In this document: piece by piece, positions 29,571 through 38,562 of the stretch
How positions within the stretch are numbered: position 1 is the stretch's first letter
How the letters are laid out: every line of letters starts with the position of its first letter
From: Vreelandella songnenensis
Lineage (GTDB): Bacteria; Pseudomonadota; Gammaproteobacteria; Pseudomonadales; Halomonadaceae
Assembly: GCF_003002925.1 (NCBI RefSeq)
Contig: NZ_PVTK01000002.1
Coordinates: 310,001 to 374,000 of the forward strand
Length of the DNA stretch: 64,000 bases
Reading direction: 5' to 3'
Notes under the pieces: model-generated
What the model was told of the DNA's origin: nothing
Database searches by the model: none
Seen by the model: the letters and a program-made list of their open reading frames with translations, nothing else
Program-made: the position numbers and the translations under genes

Positions 29571-29695
29571 TACACCGAAAAAATTCTGCGCGCACAGCCA
29601 TTACGCACCACTACTGCCTAGCGCATCGTCTACTAACCCCGGCGCAAGGCATCGTTTACCATGGACTGCGTTATCGCTAACTTACAGGAGTGGGT

Positions 29696-30340
29696 ATGGA
29701 TTTATGTCATCGTCTGCGTGACGCGGCCAAGCCTTACTGGGACGCCTCCGTCAACCACCGCTTTGTGGACCAGCTGCTGGCAGGCGACATAGCCGACGAG
29801 GTGTTTGGCCGCTATCTGGTTCAGGACTTTCGCTTCTGCGACACCTTTGTACGCCTGCTCGGGGCAGCGGTGTGCGCCGCAGACGACCCCGAGGCGCGCC
29901 TGACCCACGCCCGGCAACTTTCCGTGCTGGCCGGTGGCGAGTATCGCTACTTTATTGATTCGTTTGAAGCGTTGAATATTCCGGAAAGCCAGTGGAAGAA
30001 CCCGACGCTTTCCGAGCCTACCCAGGCATTTATTGCCCTCATGGAAAAGGCCTGCGACTCTCAGGATTACGCCTTGATGCTGGTGGTACTGGTGGTTGCC
30101 GAGTGGCTCTATCTTGAGTGGGCTCAGCGCGCCGGTAACACGCTCCCGCCCAGGCCCGAGCACCGCGACTGGATCGTGCTGCACAACGAGCCGGACTTTG
30201 TTCGCTGGGTGGGCTTCCTGTGCAATGAACTCAACCGCGTGGGCGCCGAGCGCGACTTTGAAACGCTGCGCGAGCCGTTTGTTGAAGCCTGCCAGATCGA
30301 GCAGCGGTTTTTCGATATGGCCTTTGACGGGATGCGCTAA
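29696..30340 (+). CDS. tenA: TenA-family aminopyrimidine hydrolase (TenA_E type)
   Basis: A 214-residue all-helical TenA/thiaminase-II family protein. Typical parts are FDVxYLVQDF-like QYLVQDFRFCDTFVRLL (FGRYLVQDFRFCDTF here) and AEWLYLEWAQRAG. The nucleophilic Cys of Bacillus TenA is absent from the active-site helix, where AEWLYLEW is found, which is characteristic of the TenA_E class that salvages thiamine breakdown products. ATG 29696 has AGGAG five bases upstream. No other thiamine genes are adjacent. Exact reaction is inferred from class. Confidence 0.78.
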   Translation: MDLCHRLRDAAKPYWDASVNHRFVDQLLAGDIADEVFGRYLVQDFRFCDTFVRLLGAAVCAADDPEARLTHARQLSVLAGGEYRYFIDSFEALNIPESQWKNPTLSEPTQAFIALMEKACDSQDYALMLVVLVVAEWLYLEWAQRAGNTLPPRPEHRDWIVLHNEPDFVRWVGFLCNELNRVGAERDFETLREPFVEACQIEQRFFDMAFDGMR

Positions 30341-30368
30341 GTCTTGCCCCTTTGCCTGCTTGCTCAAG

Positions 30369-30398
30369 CGCAAAAGCCGCCTTGGGGCGGCTTTTGCG
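30369..30398. terminator. Bidirectional terminator between tenA and the quinone reductase
   Basis: Perfect 13-bp hairpin CGCAAAAGCCGCC-TTGG-GGCGGCTTTTGCG between two converging genes. Confidence 0.85.
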
Positions 30399-30430
30399 TA
30401 TAAACGGATGAGGCTTCGTGAAGATGGCGC

Positions 30431-31408
30431 TCAGGGAAGCAATACCGTCGAACCGGTAGTCTGGCGGTTCTGCAAGGCGTCCTGCGCCTTGCCAGCGTCT
30501 GCCAGCGGGTAACGATTGGTCACATCGATCTTGATCTTGCCGCTTTCAATCATGCCGAAGAAGTCTTCGCACATTATTTCCAGGCGCTCGCGAGTGTCGG
30601 CGTAGCCGTTGAGGCTGGGGCGCGTTACAAATAGCGAGCCCTTCTGGTTGAGAATGCCGATGTTCACGCCATCCACCGGGCCTGAGGCGTTGCCGAAGCT
30701 GACCATCAGCGCGCGGGGTTTCAGGCAGTTCAAGGAGACTTCCCAGGTATCCTTGCCCACGGAGTCGTATACCACGTCGCACATTTCGCCGCCGGTCAAT
30801 TCGCGCACGCGCTCGACCACGTCCTCTTCGGTGTAGTTGATGGTCGCCCAGGCGCCATTTTGCATGGCTAGATCCGCCTTATCCCTGGAGCTGACCGTGC
30901 CGATCAGCTTCACACCCAAGGCCTTGGCCCACTGGCAGGCAATGGAACCCACGCCACCGGCAGCCGCGTGAAACAGAATGGTTTCGCCGCCCTTGAGCGC
31001 ATAGGTCTGGCGCAAAAGGTACTGAACGGTCAGGCCTTTCAGCATGCTGGCGGCGGCGGTTTCGAAATCGATAAAGTCCGGCAGCTTGACCACTTTCGCT
31101 GCCGGCAGCGTATGGTGCTCTGCATAGGCGCCAAGCGGCCCTTGGGCGTAGGCCACACGATCGCCCACGCTTACATGGGTAACCCCTTCACCCACGGCAT
31201 CCACCACACCGGCGCCCTCTGTACCAAGCCCTGAAGGCAGCGCCGGAGCCGGATAAAGCCCGGTACGAAAATAGATATCGATGAAGTTGAGCCCCACCGC
31301 CTTGTTGGCAATACGCACTTCCCCGGCCGCGGGTTCAGCGGGAGTAACGGTTGCCCGTTCAAGCACCTCTGAACCGCCGGTCTGGGCAAACTGGATACGC
31401 TGAGACAT
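30431..31408 (-). CDS. qorA: NADPH:quinone oxidoreductase (zeta-crystallin type)
   Basis: A 325-residue zinc-free medium-chain dehydrogenase/reductase. The N-terminal GroES-like domain has NKAVGLNFIDIYFRTGLYP and GTEGAGVV, and the Rossmann domain has LFHAAAGGVGSIACQWAKALG. This pattern is that of QorA, which reduces quinones with NADPH by single-electron transfer. ATG 31408 was chosen for AAGGAG five bases upstream; an in-frame GTG at 31414 is possible. Confidence 0.88.
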   Translation of the reverse strand: MSQRIQFAQTGGSEVLERATVTPAEPAAGEVRIANKAVGLNFIDIYFRTGLYPAPALPSGLGTEGAGVVDAVGEGVTHVSVGDRVAYAQGPLGAYAEHHTLPAAKVVKLPDFIDFETAAASMLKGLTVQYLLRQTYALKGGETILFHAAAGGVGSIACQWAKALGVKLIGTVSSRDKADLAMQNGAWATINYTEEDVVERVRELTGGEMCDVVYDSVGKDTWEVSLNCLKPRALMVSFGNASGPVDGVNIGILNQKGSLFVTRPSLNGYADTRERLEIMCEDFFGMIESGKIKIDVTNRYPLADAGKAQDALQNRQTTGSTVLLP

Positions 31409-31582
31409 ACACACTCCTTGTACGTTATTGATCTACTTTATTGGTTGACGTCACGCGTGCTATCCAACCGCGTCAGGGTAAAGAAATCAAGCAACTGATC
31501 GCCGTCGCGGCGTGACACGCTGGCGTCATGTACCCATGCTAAACTCAATCCCATTCAACCGGTGAAGCTTTCTGGAAGGCCC

Positions 31583-32353
31583 ATGACCCACCCTGCGATT
31601 GCCCTACCCACCCTGATTGCCCATCGCGGCTACTCTGCCGCCGCCCCTGAAAACACCCTGGCCGCCGTGCGGGCCGCGCATGAAGCCGGCACCCAGTGGG
31701 TCGAACTGGATGTTCAACTGCTCGGCGATGGAACGCCGGTCATCTGGCACGACGCCGACGTGGCGCGCTGTTCGGACGGGCGCGGCAGCCTGGCAACGCT
31801 CAACTGGAAACAGGTGCAGGCGCTGGATGCGGGCAGTTGGTTCAGCGACCGCTTCGCCGGCGAGAAAATGCCCAGCCTGGAGGCCATGCTGGCGCTGCTC
31901 AACGAGCTTGACATGGGCGTCAACCTGGAAATCAAGGTAAACAAGGGCCGCGACCCCATCGCCCTGGTGGAGCGTGTCATGCCCGAGGTGCTCGCGGCGC
32001 TGCCGCCGGAGCGACTGATCGTCTCCTCCTTTGATGCTACCGCCCTGCGCCGCTGCCGCGAGCTCGCCCCAAAGGAGGAACTGGCGCTGGGCGTGCTGTT
32101 CGGCAGCACGCCCAAGGACTGGCGCGCCCAGTGCGAGGCGGTGGACGCCTTCAGCATTCATCCCCACTGGCCGCGCCTCAAGCGCGCTCAGGCCGATGCC
32201 ATGATTGATGCCGGGTATCAGTTGCTCTGCTATACCGCCAATGACCCCGGCGCCTTCAACAGCCGCTGGGACTGGGGCATTGCCTGCGCGATTACCGATG
32301 AGCCTGCCATTTTCCAGCGTTTTCTGGATAATCAGCGCCTGGTCACACGTTAA
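31583..32353 (+). CDS. ugpQ: Glycerophosphodiester phosphodiesterase
   Basis: A 256-residue cytoplasmic GDPD TIM-barrel enzyme. The active-site loops are visible: LIAHRGYSAAAPENTLAAV (catalytic His-Arg and His/Glu set), VELDVQLLGDGTPVIWHD and NLEIKVNKG. It hydrolyses glycerophosphodiesters to glycerol-3-phosphate and an alcohol, so its product could feed glpD. No signal peptide, so UgpQ-like rather than GlpQ-like. ATG 31583 has AAGG just upstream. It is followed 9 bp later by nfo, probably in one transcript. Confidence 0.87.
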   Translation: MTHPAIALPTLIAHRGYSAAAPENTLAAVRAAHEAGTQWVELDVQLLGDGTPVIWHDADVARCSDGRGSLATLNWKQVQALDAGSWFSDRFAGEKMPSLEAMLALLNELDMGVNLEIKVNKGRDPIALVERVMPEVLAALPPERLIVSSFDATALRRCRELAPKEELALGVLFGSTPKDWRAQCEAVDAFSIHPHWPRLKRAQADAMIDAGYQLLCYTANDPGAFNSRWDWGIACAITDEPAIFQRFLDNQRLVTR

Positions 32354-32362
32354 GGGATAGTC

Positions 32363-33223
32363 ATGAAGTATGTAGGAGCCCACGTCAGCGCAGCGGGCGG
32401 CGCGGATCAAGCGGTTCACCGCGCGGTCGAGATCGGCGCTGATGCGTTTGCACTGTTTACCAAGAACCAGCGCCAGTGGCAGGGCAAACCGCTGACCGAA
32501 GAGGCCATTGCCGCCTTCAAGGACGCCTGCCAAAAGCATGGCTTCACGCCGGAGCAGATTCTTCCCCACGACAGCTATTTGATCAATCTGGGGCATCCGG
32601 AGCCCGAGGGGCTTGCGAAATCCCGCGCCGCCTTCTTGGACGAAATGCAGCGCTGCGAGCAATTGGGGCTGACGCTACTCAACTTTCACCCCGGCAGCCA
32701 CCTCAACAAGATAAGCGAAGCAGACTGTCTCAAGCGCATCGCCGAGTCGCTCAATGAGGCGCTGGCCCAGACCCGGGACGTTACCGCAGTGATCGAAAAT
32801 ACCGCCGGTCAAGGCACCAACCTGGGCTGGCGCTTTGAACACCTGGCGGAAATTATCCGCCACGTGGACGATAAATCCCGAGTAGGCGTATGTATCGATA
32901 CCTGTCACGCCTTCGCCGCGGGCTATGACCTGCGCACTGCCGAGGCCACCCAGGCAACGCTGGATGAACTGGGTAGCGTGGTGGGGTTTGAGTACCTGCG
33001 CGGCATGCACTTGAACGACGCCAAAAGCGCCCACGCCAGCCGGGTCGACCGCCACCACAGCCTGGGTAAAGGCAATATCGGCCTGCCTGCGTTTACCACC
33101 ATCATGCAGGATGCACGTATCAACGGCATTCCGCTGATTCTTGAAACGGTGGAGCCCGAGATCTGGCGCGATGAAATCAGCTGGTTGCGCGCTCAGGCCT
33201 TTGAGGCAGCACCGGGTAAATAG
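32363..33223 (+). CDS. nfo: Endonuclease IV
   Basis: A 286-residue AP endonuclease with the TIM-barrel tri-zinc site: [57 protein letters not shown] and [10 protein letters not shown] are all present. It nicks DNA at abasic sites during base-excision repair. The last 31 bp overlap the 3' end of the converging regulator gene. Confidence 0.94.
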   Translation: MKYVGAHVSAAGGADQAVHRAVEIGADAFALFTKNQRQWQGKPLTEEAIAAFKDACQKHGFTPEQILPHDSYLINLGHPEPEGLAKSRAAFLDEMQRCEQLGLTLLNFHPGSHLNKISEADCLKRIAESLNEALAQTRDVTAVIENTAGQGTNLGWRFEHLAEIIRHVDDKSRVGVCIDTCHAFAAGYDLRTAEATQATLDELGSVVGFEYLRGMHLNDAKSAHASRVDRHHSLGKGNIGLPAFTTIMQDARINGIPLILETVEPEIWRDEISWLRAQAFEAAPGK

Positions 33224-33780
33224 TGAATCACATCGTGAAAGCGTAGCCGCGTGGCGGTGTTATTGCGCATGGCGTGGGGCCGGTCAGCAAAAAAGCGCAG
33301 CCCTTCGCCAGCGCGCAGCGTCTGCCAGCGCTCATCGATGCGCAGCTCCATTTCCCCCTCCACCACCACGATATGCTCGACCACGCCCTCGGCGTGGGCC
33401 GATGATTCGCTGATCGCCCCGGGCGCAAGCTCGATCATGAACATTTCAAACCCCAGCAGCGGGTCATAGGGAAACAGCAGCCTGGCCTGCATACCGGCGC
33501 TGTCATCGCCCCACACGGATTCCCAGCTGTCGCGCTTGAGCTCGCCAAGTGCCGGCGTCTGGCTATCGAACAGCGTGGAAAACGATACCCGAAAACCGCT
33601 GGCAATCTTCCAGAGCGTGGACACCGTAGGGCTTGATTCACCGCGCTCGATCTGGCCCAGCATCGCCTTGCTCACCCCGGTCTCTGCGGCGGCCCGATCC
33701 AGGCTCCAGCGCTGCTCCTTGCGCAGGCGCTTGACGGTACTGGCCACGTGTTCGGCGATGGCTTGGGGCTGTGTAGGCAT
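33193..33780 (-). CDS. XRE-cupin transcriptional regulator
   Basis: A 195-residue regulator: XRE helix-turn-helix at about residues 14-70 ([36 protein letters not shown]) followed by a C-terminal cupin_2 barrel (about 110-185, [18 protein letters not shown]) that should bind a small ligand. It is divergent from the benE-like transporter gene and the shared gap holds a long inverted repeat, so it most likely controls that transporter. Its last 31 bp overlap nfo tail-to-tail. Confidence 0.83.
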   Translation of the reverse strand: MPTQPQAIAEHVASTVKRLRKEQRWSLDRAAAETGVSKAMLGQIERGESSPTVSTLWKIASGFRVSFSTLFDSQTPALGELKRDSWESVWGDDSAGMQARLLFPYDPLLGFEMFMIELAPGAISESSAHAEGVVEHIVVVEGEMELRIDERWQTLRAGEGLRFFADRPHAMRNNTATRLRFHDVIHYLPGAASKA

Positions 33781-33831
33781 GAACTCCTCCTGAATTGCCT
33801 GACTATATTATCGGCACTGCATTTTTGCCAA

Positions 33832-33886
33832 TTGTGCGCTATGACGCACGGTGATAATGTGCTTCTTTATGCGTTATAGCGCACAA
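33832..33886. promoter_or_regulatory. Paired 17-bp inverted operator between XRE-cupin regulator and benE
   Basis: TTGTGCGCTATGACGCA (33832-33848) and, inverted, TGCGTTATAGCGCACAA (33870-33886) match at 16 of 17 positions, with 21 bp between them. A -10-like GATAAT lies at 33853-33858 between the arms. Each arm probably binds one regulator dimer; the arrangement suggests repression of benE and autoregulation. Confidence 0.65.
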
Positions 33887-33926
33887 ATCAGCTCGCATGT
33901 TAAACCAGCAGGACACGGAGATTGCT

Positions 33927-35120
33927 ATGCCGACCACTACTACGCCGCAGGCGCGCGTCTGGAAGGATATTTCGCTTTCCACCCTTACCGCCGGTTTTGT
34001 GGCAGTGACGATCGGCTATACCAGCTCTGCGGCCATCATTTTTCAGGCTGCCGCCGCCAGCGGCGCATCAGAAGCCCAGATCAGCTCCTGGCTATGGGCG
34101 CTGGGCATCGGCATGGGCATTACCTCGTTTGGGCTTTCGCTGCGCTATCGCATGCCGCTTCTCACCGCGTGGTCGACGCCCGGGGCAGCGTTTCTGGCGA
34201 CCAGCCTGCCGGGTGTACCGCTTGAGGAAGCGATTGGCGCGTTTCTGTTCTCGGCGTTTCTAATCACTCTGTGCGGTATTACCGGGCTATTCGAGCGACT
34301 CATGCGCCATATTCCCGGCGCCATTGCCGCCGCCATGCTGGCCGGTATCCTGCTGCGCTTCGGGCTTGAACTGTTTGGTGCCATGCAAACCCAGTGGCTG
34401 ATGCCGCTTGTCATGCTGGCCGCCTGGGTCATCGGCCGTCGCCTGTGGCCCACGCTGGCCGTACCCGGTGTGCTGCTGGCGGGGCTGGGCGTGGCCCTGT
34501 TTCAAGGACAGATCGATCTTCAGGGCATTCCGCTGGCGCCCACCACGCCAGTCTTCATGGCCCCGGCGTTCTCACTCTCCACGCTGATCGGGGTGGGCAT
34601 CCCTCTATTTGTGATCACCATGGCTACGCAAAACCTGCCGGGCGTTGCCGTGCTGCGCGCCGCGGGTTATCAACCCAATAGCTCGCCGCTGATTGGCTGG
34701 ACCGGTGGCGTCACTCTTATGCTTGCCCCTTTTGGCGGCTTTGCACTCAATATGGCGGCGATCAGCGCAGCTGTATGCCTGGGGCCAGACGCCCATGCCG
34801 ACCCACGCCGACGCTACACCGCCGGCATGGCCGCCGGGGTCTTCTACCTCATCATGGGCGTTTTTGGTGCAACGGTCACCGGCGTATTCAGCGCGCTGCC
34901 CAGCGTACTGGTGATTGCCCTGGCCGGCATTGCCCTGCTGAGCACATTAGCTGGCGGGTTCGCCAGCGCCTTTGCACACCCCCAGCAGCGCGATGCGGCG
35001 ATTGTCACCTTCCTGCTGACCGGTTCAGGCATCACGCTTCTGGGTATCGGCGGGCCATTCTGGGGGCTGGTCGCCGGCCTGATCACGCTTAAACTCACCG
35101 CGCCCAGGCAGGTTGCGTAA
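33927..35120 (+). CDS. benE: BenE-family transporter
   Basis: A 397-residue inner-membrane carrier of the benzoate:H+ symporter (BenE/YdcO) family with about 12 predicted helices. Typical segments are IGYTSSAAIIFQAAAASGAS, LLTAWSTPGAAFLATSLPG, MATQNLPGVAVLRAAGY and LMLAPFGGFALNMAAISAAVC. Family members are predicted to move benzoate or other small aromatics, but no catabolic genes are nearby, so the substrate is unknown. ATG 33927 was chosen for CGGAG at 33916-33920; an in-frame ATG at 33897 is possible. Confidence 0.82.
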   Translation: MPTTTTPQARVWKDISLSTLTAGFVAVTIGYTSSAAIIFQAAAASGASEAQISSWLWALGIGMGITSFGLSLRYRMPLLTAWSTPGAAFLATSLPGVPLEEAIGAFLFSAFLITLCGITGLFERLMRHIPGAIAAAMLAGILLRFGLELFGAMQTQWLMPLVMLAAWVIGRRLWPTLAVPGVLLAGLGVALFQGQIDLQGIPLAPTTPVFMAPAFSLSTLIGVGIPLFVITMATQNLPGVAVLRAAGYQPNSSPLIGWTGGVTLMLAPFGGFALNMAAISAAVCLGPDAHADPRRRYTAGMAAGVFYLIMGVFGATVTGVFSALPSVLVIALAGIALLSTLAGGFASAFAHPQQRDAAIVTFLLTGSGITLLGIGGPFWGLVAGLITLKLTAPRQVA

Positions 35121-35130
35121 TCTCAAACGA

Positions 35131-35167
35131 TATGACCCCAGGCGGGGTTACCCGGCCTGGGGTCATA
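35131..35167. terminator. Stem-loop after benE
   Basis: Perfect 13-bp arms TATGACCCCAGGC / GCCTGGGGTCATA around an 11-base loop, between two converging genes. No T run follows, so it may act only as a stabilising or Rho-assisted terminator. Confidence 0.55.
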
Positions 35168-35192
35168 TCAGTCATCAGAGCAACCTGACAGG

Positions 35193-35627
35193 TTACATGG
35201 TGGCCAAACGCTCTTCGTCGAGAACGCCGGACATACGCACCATGGCCAGCGCTTCTTCAAGGTTGGTCATCTCTTCGATCTTCACAAGCTCGCTTTCGAG
35301 ACTGACCGGCTGGCCTGCCTTGTCTGACAACAGCTTTTCAAGTGACGCCACGTTCAGTTCACCGTCCAGATGCAGCACATCAATGGAGGCGCTGTTATTG
35401 CTGGGCAGATAGATAGTGCCATTTGAAAAGTCGACCGCGTAGGCAATCACGCCCGGTACGATGAAGAACAGAAGCCCCACGCCGTTGGCCACCGCTACTA
35501 CTGGGTCAATCTGACCACTTAGCTGGCCTTTTCGCTCTGGATGAAACATGGTACCGCAACCACTCAGCGCAACGATGGAGACGCCAAGTACGGCCCCCGT
35601 TGCCCAACGGCGTACAGTTTGCTGCAT
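35193..35627 (-). CDS. YceK/YidQ-like lipoprotein
   Basis: A 144-residue lipoprotein with lipobox LSGC (Cys 24). The mature part starts GTMFHPERKGQLSGQIDPVV and contains a hydrophobic stretch (VGLLFFIVPGVIAYAVDF) then YLP, resembling small YceK/YidQ-type lipoproteins and related hypothetical proteins of pseudomonads. An acidic C-terminal half follows. ATG 35627 has GAGGGA upstream. Function unknown. Confidence 0.7.
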   Translation of the reverse strand: MQQTVRRWATGAVLGVSIVALSGCGTMFHPERKGQLSGQIDPVVAVANGVGLLFFIVPGVIAYAVDFSNGTIYLPSNNSASIDVLHLDGELNVASLEKLLSDKAGQPVSLESELVKIEEMTNLEEALAMVRMSGVLDEERLATM

Positions 35628-35848
35628 GAAGGTTCCCTCAAGGATCATAAAAGCGCGGCGTCAGGGCGTTGATTGTTTGGCACCCGACTAGATCACCGCC
35701 TGCAAAAACCCGCCCATATTAGCACAAACGGCTTTCGGCACGGCCGCCAGTCCAAGCAGGATTTTGCCGCATTACCTGCTAAGTCGTACAATGCCCGCAT
35801 TCAACGTTAAGCCAGCGGCTTTTTTACCATCAAGGAATTTTCTCGCCC

Positions 35849-37567
35849 ATGCGCGCCAGCCAATTGCTCATTGCCACATTAAAAGAAACCCCGGCCGACG
35901 CCGAAGTCATTAGCCACCAGCTGATGCTGCGTGCAGGCATGATTCGGCGTCTTACGTCGGGCCTGTACACCTGGCTGCCCCTTGGCCTGCGTACGCTTCG
36001 CAAGGTAGAAGCCATTGTGCGCGAAGAGATGAACAGCGCCGGTGCCCAGGAAGTATTGATGCCTGCGGTTCAGCCCGCAGAACTTTGGCAGGAGTCCGGC
36101 CGCTGGGAGCAGTACGGCCCTGAACTCTTGCGCGTCAAGGACCGTCACGAACGTGACTACTGCGTTGGCCCGACCCATGAAGAGGTCATCACCGACCTGG
36201 TGCGCAAGGAAATTGCCAGCTACAAGCAGCTGCCGGTCAACTTCTACCAGATCCAGACCAAGTTCCGTGATGAGATCCGCCCGCGCTTTGGCGTGATGCG
36301 TTCGCGCGAATTCATCATGAAAGACGCCTACTCCTTCCACCTGGATGAGGACTCTCTAAAAGAGACCTACCAGGGCATGTATGATGCCTACACGCGTATC
36401 TTCACCCGCCTGGGCCTGGATTTTCGCCCGGTCATCGCCGACAACGGTTCCATCGGCGGTACCGGCTCCCACGAGTTCCACGTGCTGGCAAGCTCGGGTG
36501 AAGACGATATCGTGTTCTCCAACGCCTCCGACTACGCGGCGAACATGGAAAAGGCCGAAGCTCTGCCCGCGCCCCTGGGTAGTGACGCCAAGCGTGAAGC
36601 GCCCACCCAGGAGATGCATCTGGTCGATACGCCGGACGCCAAGACCATCGCTGCTCTGGTCGAGCAGCACGGTCTGCCCATCGAAAAAACCGTCAAGACG
36701 CTGATCGTCAAAGGTGCCGAAGGCGGCCTGGTGGCACTTCTGGTACGCGGCGATCATGAGCTTAATGAGGTCAAGGCGGAAAACCTGCCCCAGGTAGCGG
36801 CCCCCTTGACCATGGGCAGTGAAGAGGAAATTCGCGCAGCCGCCGGAGCAGGCTTTGGCTCGCTGGGGCCGGTGAATCTGGATATGCCGATCATCGCTGA
36901 CCGCAGCGTCGCGCTGATGAGCGATTTTGGCGCGGGTGCCAATATCGAAGGCAAGCACTACTTCGGCATCAACTGGGAGCGCGATGTAGCCCTGCCGGAA
37001 GTGGCCGATCTGCGCAAGGTCGTGGAAGGCGACCCCTCGCCGGATGGCAAGGGCACGCTGTCCATCAAGCGGGGCATCGAAGTGGGCCACGTGTTCCAGC
37101 TGGGCCAGAAATATTCCCAAGCCATGAACGCCAGCGTCCTGGGCGACAGCGGTAAAACCAGCCACCCGTGGATGGGCTGCTACGGTATTGGCATCACCCG
37201 CGTGGTGGCCGCCGCGATCGAGCAGAACCACGACGACGCCGGCATTATCTGGCCCAACGCCATTGCGCCTTTCCAGGTAGCACTGGTACCCATGAACGCC
37301 CACAAGTCTCAGCGCGTACGCGAAGAGTCCGAGCGTCTGTACAACGCGTTGACCGCCGCTGGCCTGGACGTTCTGCTGGATGACCGCGATACCCGCCCCG
37401 GCGTCAAGTTTGCCGACCTGGAGCTGATGGGCGTGCCGCATCGCCTGGTAATTGGCGATCGCAGCCTGGATAACGGTGAGCTTGAATACAAGGGCCGCCG
37501 TGACAGCGAAGCCACGATGGTCGCAGCCGACCAGATCGTCGACTTTCTGCTCGAAAAAGCGCGCTGA
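35849..37567 (+). CDS. proS: Prolyl-tRNA synthetase
   Basis: A 572-residue class-II synthetase of the bacterial type. Motif 1 region [24 protein letters not shown], motif 2 [23 protein letters not shown] and motif 3 [10 protein letters not shown] are present. Between motifs 2 and 3 lies the INS editing domain (about residues 225-405, with [30 protein letters not shown]), which clears Ala-tRNA-Pro. The anticodon-binding domain is C-terminal. Followed by a 12-bp hairpin. Confidence 0.96.
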   Translation: MRASQLLIATLKETPADAEVISHQLMLRAGMIRRLTSGLYTWLPLGLRTLRKVEAIVREEMNSAGAQEVLMPAVQPAELWQESGRWEQYGPELLRVKDRHERDYCVGPTHEEVITDLVRKEIASYKQLPVNFYQIQTKFRDEIRPRFGVMRSREFIMKDAYSFHLDEDSLKETYQGMYDAYTRIFTRLGLDFRPVIADNGSIGGTGSHEFHVLASSGEDDIVFSNASDYAANMEKAEALPAPLGSDAKREAPTQEMHLVDTPDAKTIAALVEQHGLPIEKTVKTLIVKGAEGGLVALLVRGDHELNEVKAENLPQVAAPLTMGSEEEIRAAAGAGFGSLGPVNLDMPIIADRSVALMSDFGAGANIEGKHYFGINWERDVALPEVADLRKVVEGDPSPDGKGTLSIKRGIEVGHVFQLGQKYSQAMNASVLGDSGKTSHPWMGCYGIGITRVVAAAIEQNHDDAGIIWPNAIAPFQVALVPMNAHKSQRVREESERLYNALTAAGLDVLLDDRDTRPGVKFADLELMGVPHRLVIGDRSLDNGELEYKGRRDSEATMVAADQIVDFLLEKAR

Positions 37568-37581
37568 TACGTAGAGTCATT

Positions 37582-37611
37582 CATCGCTACCGCGCTCATG
37601 CGGTAGCGATG
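37582..37611 (+). terminator. Stem-loop after proS
   Basis: Perfect 12-bp arms CATCGCTACCGC / GCGGTAGCGATG with a six-base loop, 15 bp after the proS stop. No T run follows on the plus strand. Confidence 0.6.
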
Positions 37612-37734
37612 TATCATCTCCTGCTCTGACGCCCTCCCTGTACCACGCCGTCTAGTACTTCTAGCTGTCAGAAACGATATCAATCGAACACCACCCGCTT
37701 GATCAATGTATGGAATAAGCGAGAGTTTTGCGTT

Positions 37735-37752
37735 AAGTCAAAAGCATGACTT
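37735..37752. promoter_or_regulatory. Inverted repeat upstream of the cupredoxin operon
   Basis: AAGTCA-AAAGCA-TGACTT, perfect 6-bp arms, about 75-90 bp upstream of the first gene of the operon. A candidate regulator site; no regulator is encoded nearby. Confidence 0.3.
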
Positions 37753-37826
37753 TCCCGCGTAATCCATACACTATTAGTAGTGCCGTGTTTCTACTCACAC
37801 GTTTTGTCAGCTATTCGTGGAATCCC

Positions 37827-38516
37827 ATGCGAACACAACCTCGGTCCTCTTTGGCCAACCTGTCCTGCGTTTTCAAGACCTGTTTAGGTATGCTGACGCT
37901 ATATGCACTGCTGGTAGCGTTGCCAGCCAGTGCCGCATCCATAACGGTGAGCAGTGCTGATGGGCAGCCTCTTGAAGATGCCGTAGTAGAGATTTATTAC
38001 GAGCCTTCAACCCCCGCCATTGCAGCCCAGGAGCAGACCGTCTTTCAACGTGACGCAGCTTTTCACCCGCATGTAACCGCCATACCCACCGGCAGCTACG
38101 TCGCCTTTCCCAATCAGGATACGACGCGCCATAACGTCTACTCATTTTCGCCCGCGAAAACCTTTACCCTGAATCTTTACTTGCAGGAGACGCCTGAACC
38201 GCTGCTCTTTGATCAGCCGGGGGTTGTCGTACTGGGGTGTAATATTCACGACAACATGCAGGCGTTTATCGTGGTCAGTGATGCCCCCTTCGCGGCCAAA
38301 ACGGACGCTTCGGGCATGCTTGCCCTGCCTTCGTTACCGGCCGGGGAGCATCGGATACGCGTCTGGCATCCGCGCCTTGATGATAGCCAGCAGGTCTGGT
38401 GGGAAGGTAACGTCACGGCCGATACCTCCTTGAGTATCCGTCTTGAACTCAAGGCCGTTTCCCCCGCCAAGCCACCGCTATCGCCCCTTCAACAGCGCTT
38501 TAAAGACGCTAGCTGA
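37827..38516 (+). CDS. Secreted cupredoxin-like protein
   Basis: A 229-residue protein with a signal peptide (hydrophobic core LTLYALLVALP, cleavage near ASAASI). The domain resembles the plastocyanin-like 'methylamine utilization protein' family: a beta-sandwich with VAFPNQDTTRHNVYSF and VVLGCNIHDNMQAF. These supply a type-1 copper ligand set, His102, Cys138, His141 and Met144. It should act in the periplasm as an electron-transfer or copper-sensing protein. No methylamine genes are nearby, so that name should not be taken literally. The start is uncertain (ATG 37827 or 37890; 37746 would add a tail). First of four closely spaced genes; 46 bp to the next. Confidence 0.72.
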   Translation: MRTQPRSSLANLSCVFKTCLGMLTLYALLVALPASAASITVSSADGQPLEDAVVEIYYEPSTPAIAAQEQTVFQRDAAFHPHVTAIPTGSYVAFPNQDTTRHNVYSFSPAKTFTLNLYLQETPEPLLFDQPGVVVLGCNIHDNMQAFIVVSDAPFAAKTDASGMLALPSLPAGEHRIRVWHPRLDDSQQVWWEGNVTADTSLSIRLELKAVSPAKPPLSPLQQRFKDAS

Positions 38517-38562
38517 GCATGGCCGTGGCAATACACCGTGACGGGTCTTTTTTGAGGTTGCT

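Noticed and set aside
29415-29695. Possible TPP riboswitch upstream of tenA
   Set aside because: The conserved thi-box elements (CUGAGA and the downstream AGGGA-containing helices) are not visible on the plus strand.
37827-38516. Methylamine utilisation gene
   Set aside because: The family carries that label, but no methylamine dehydrogenase or maturation genes are present; cupredoxin-like is the safer description.
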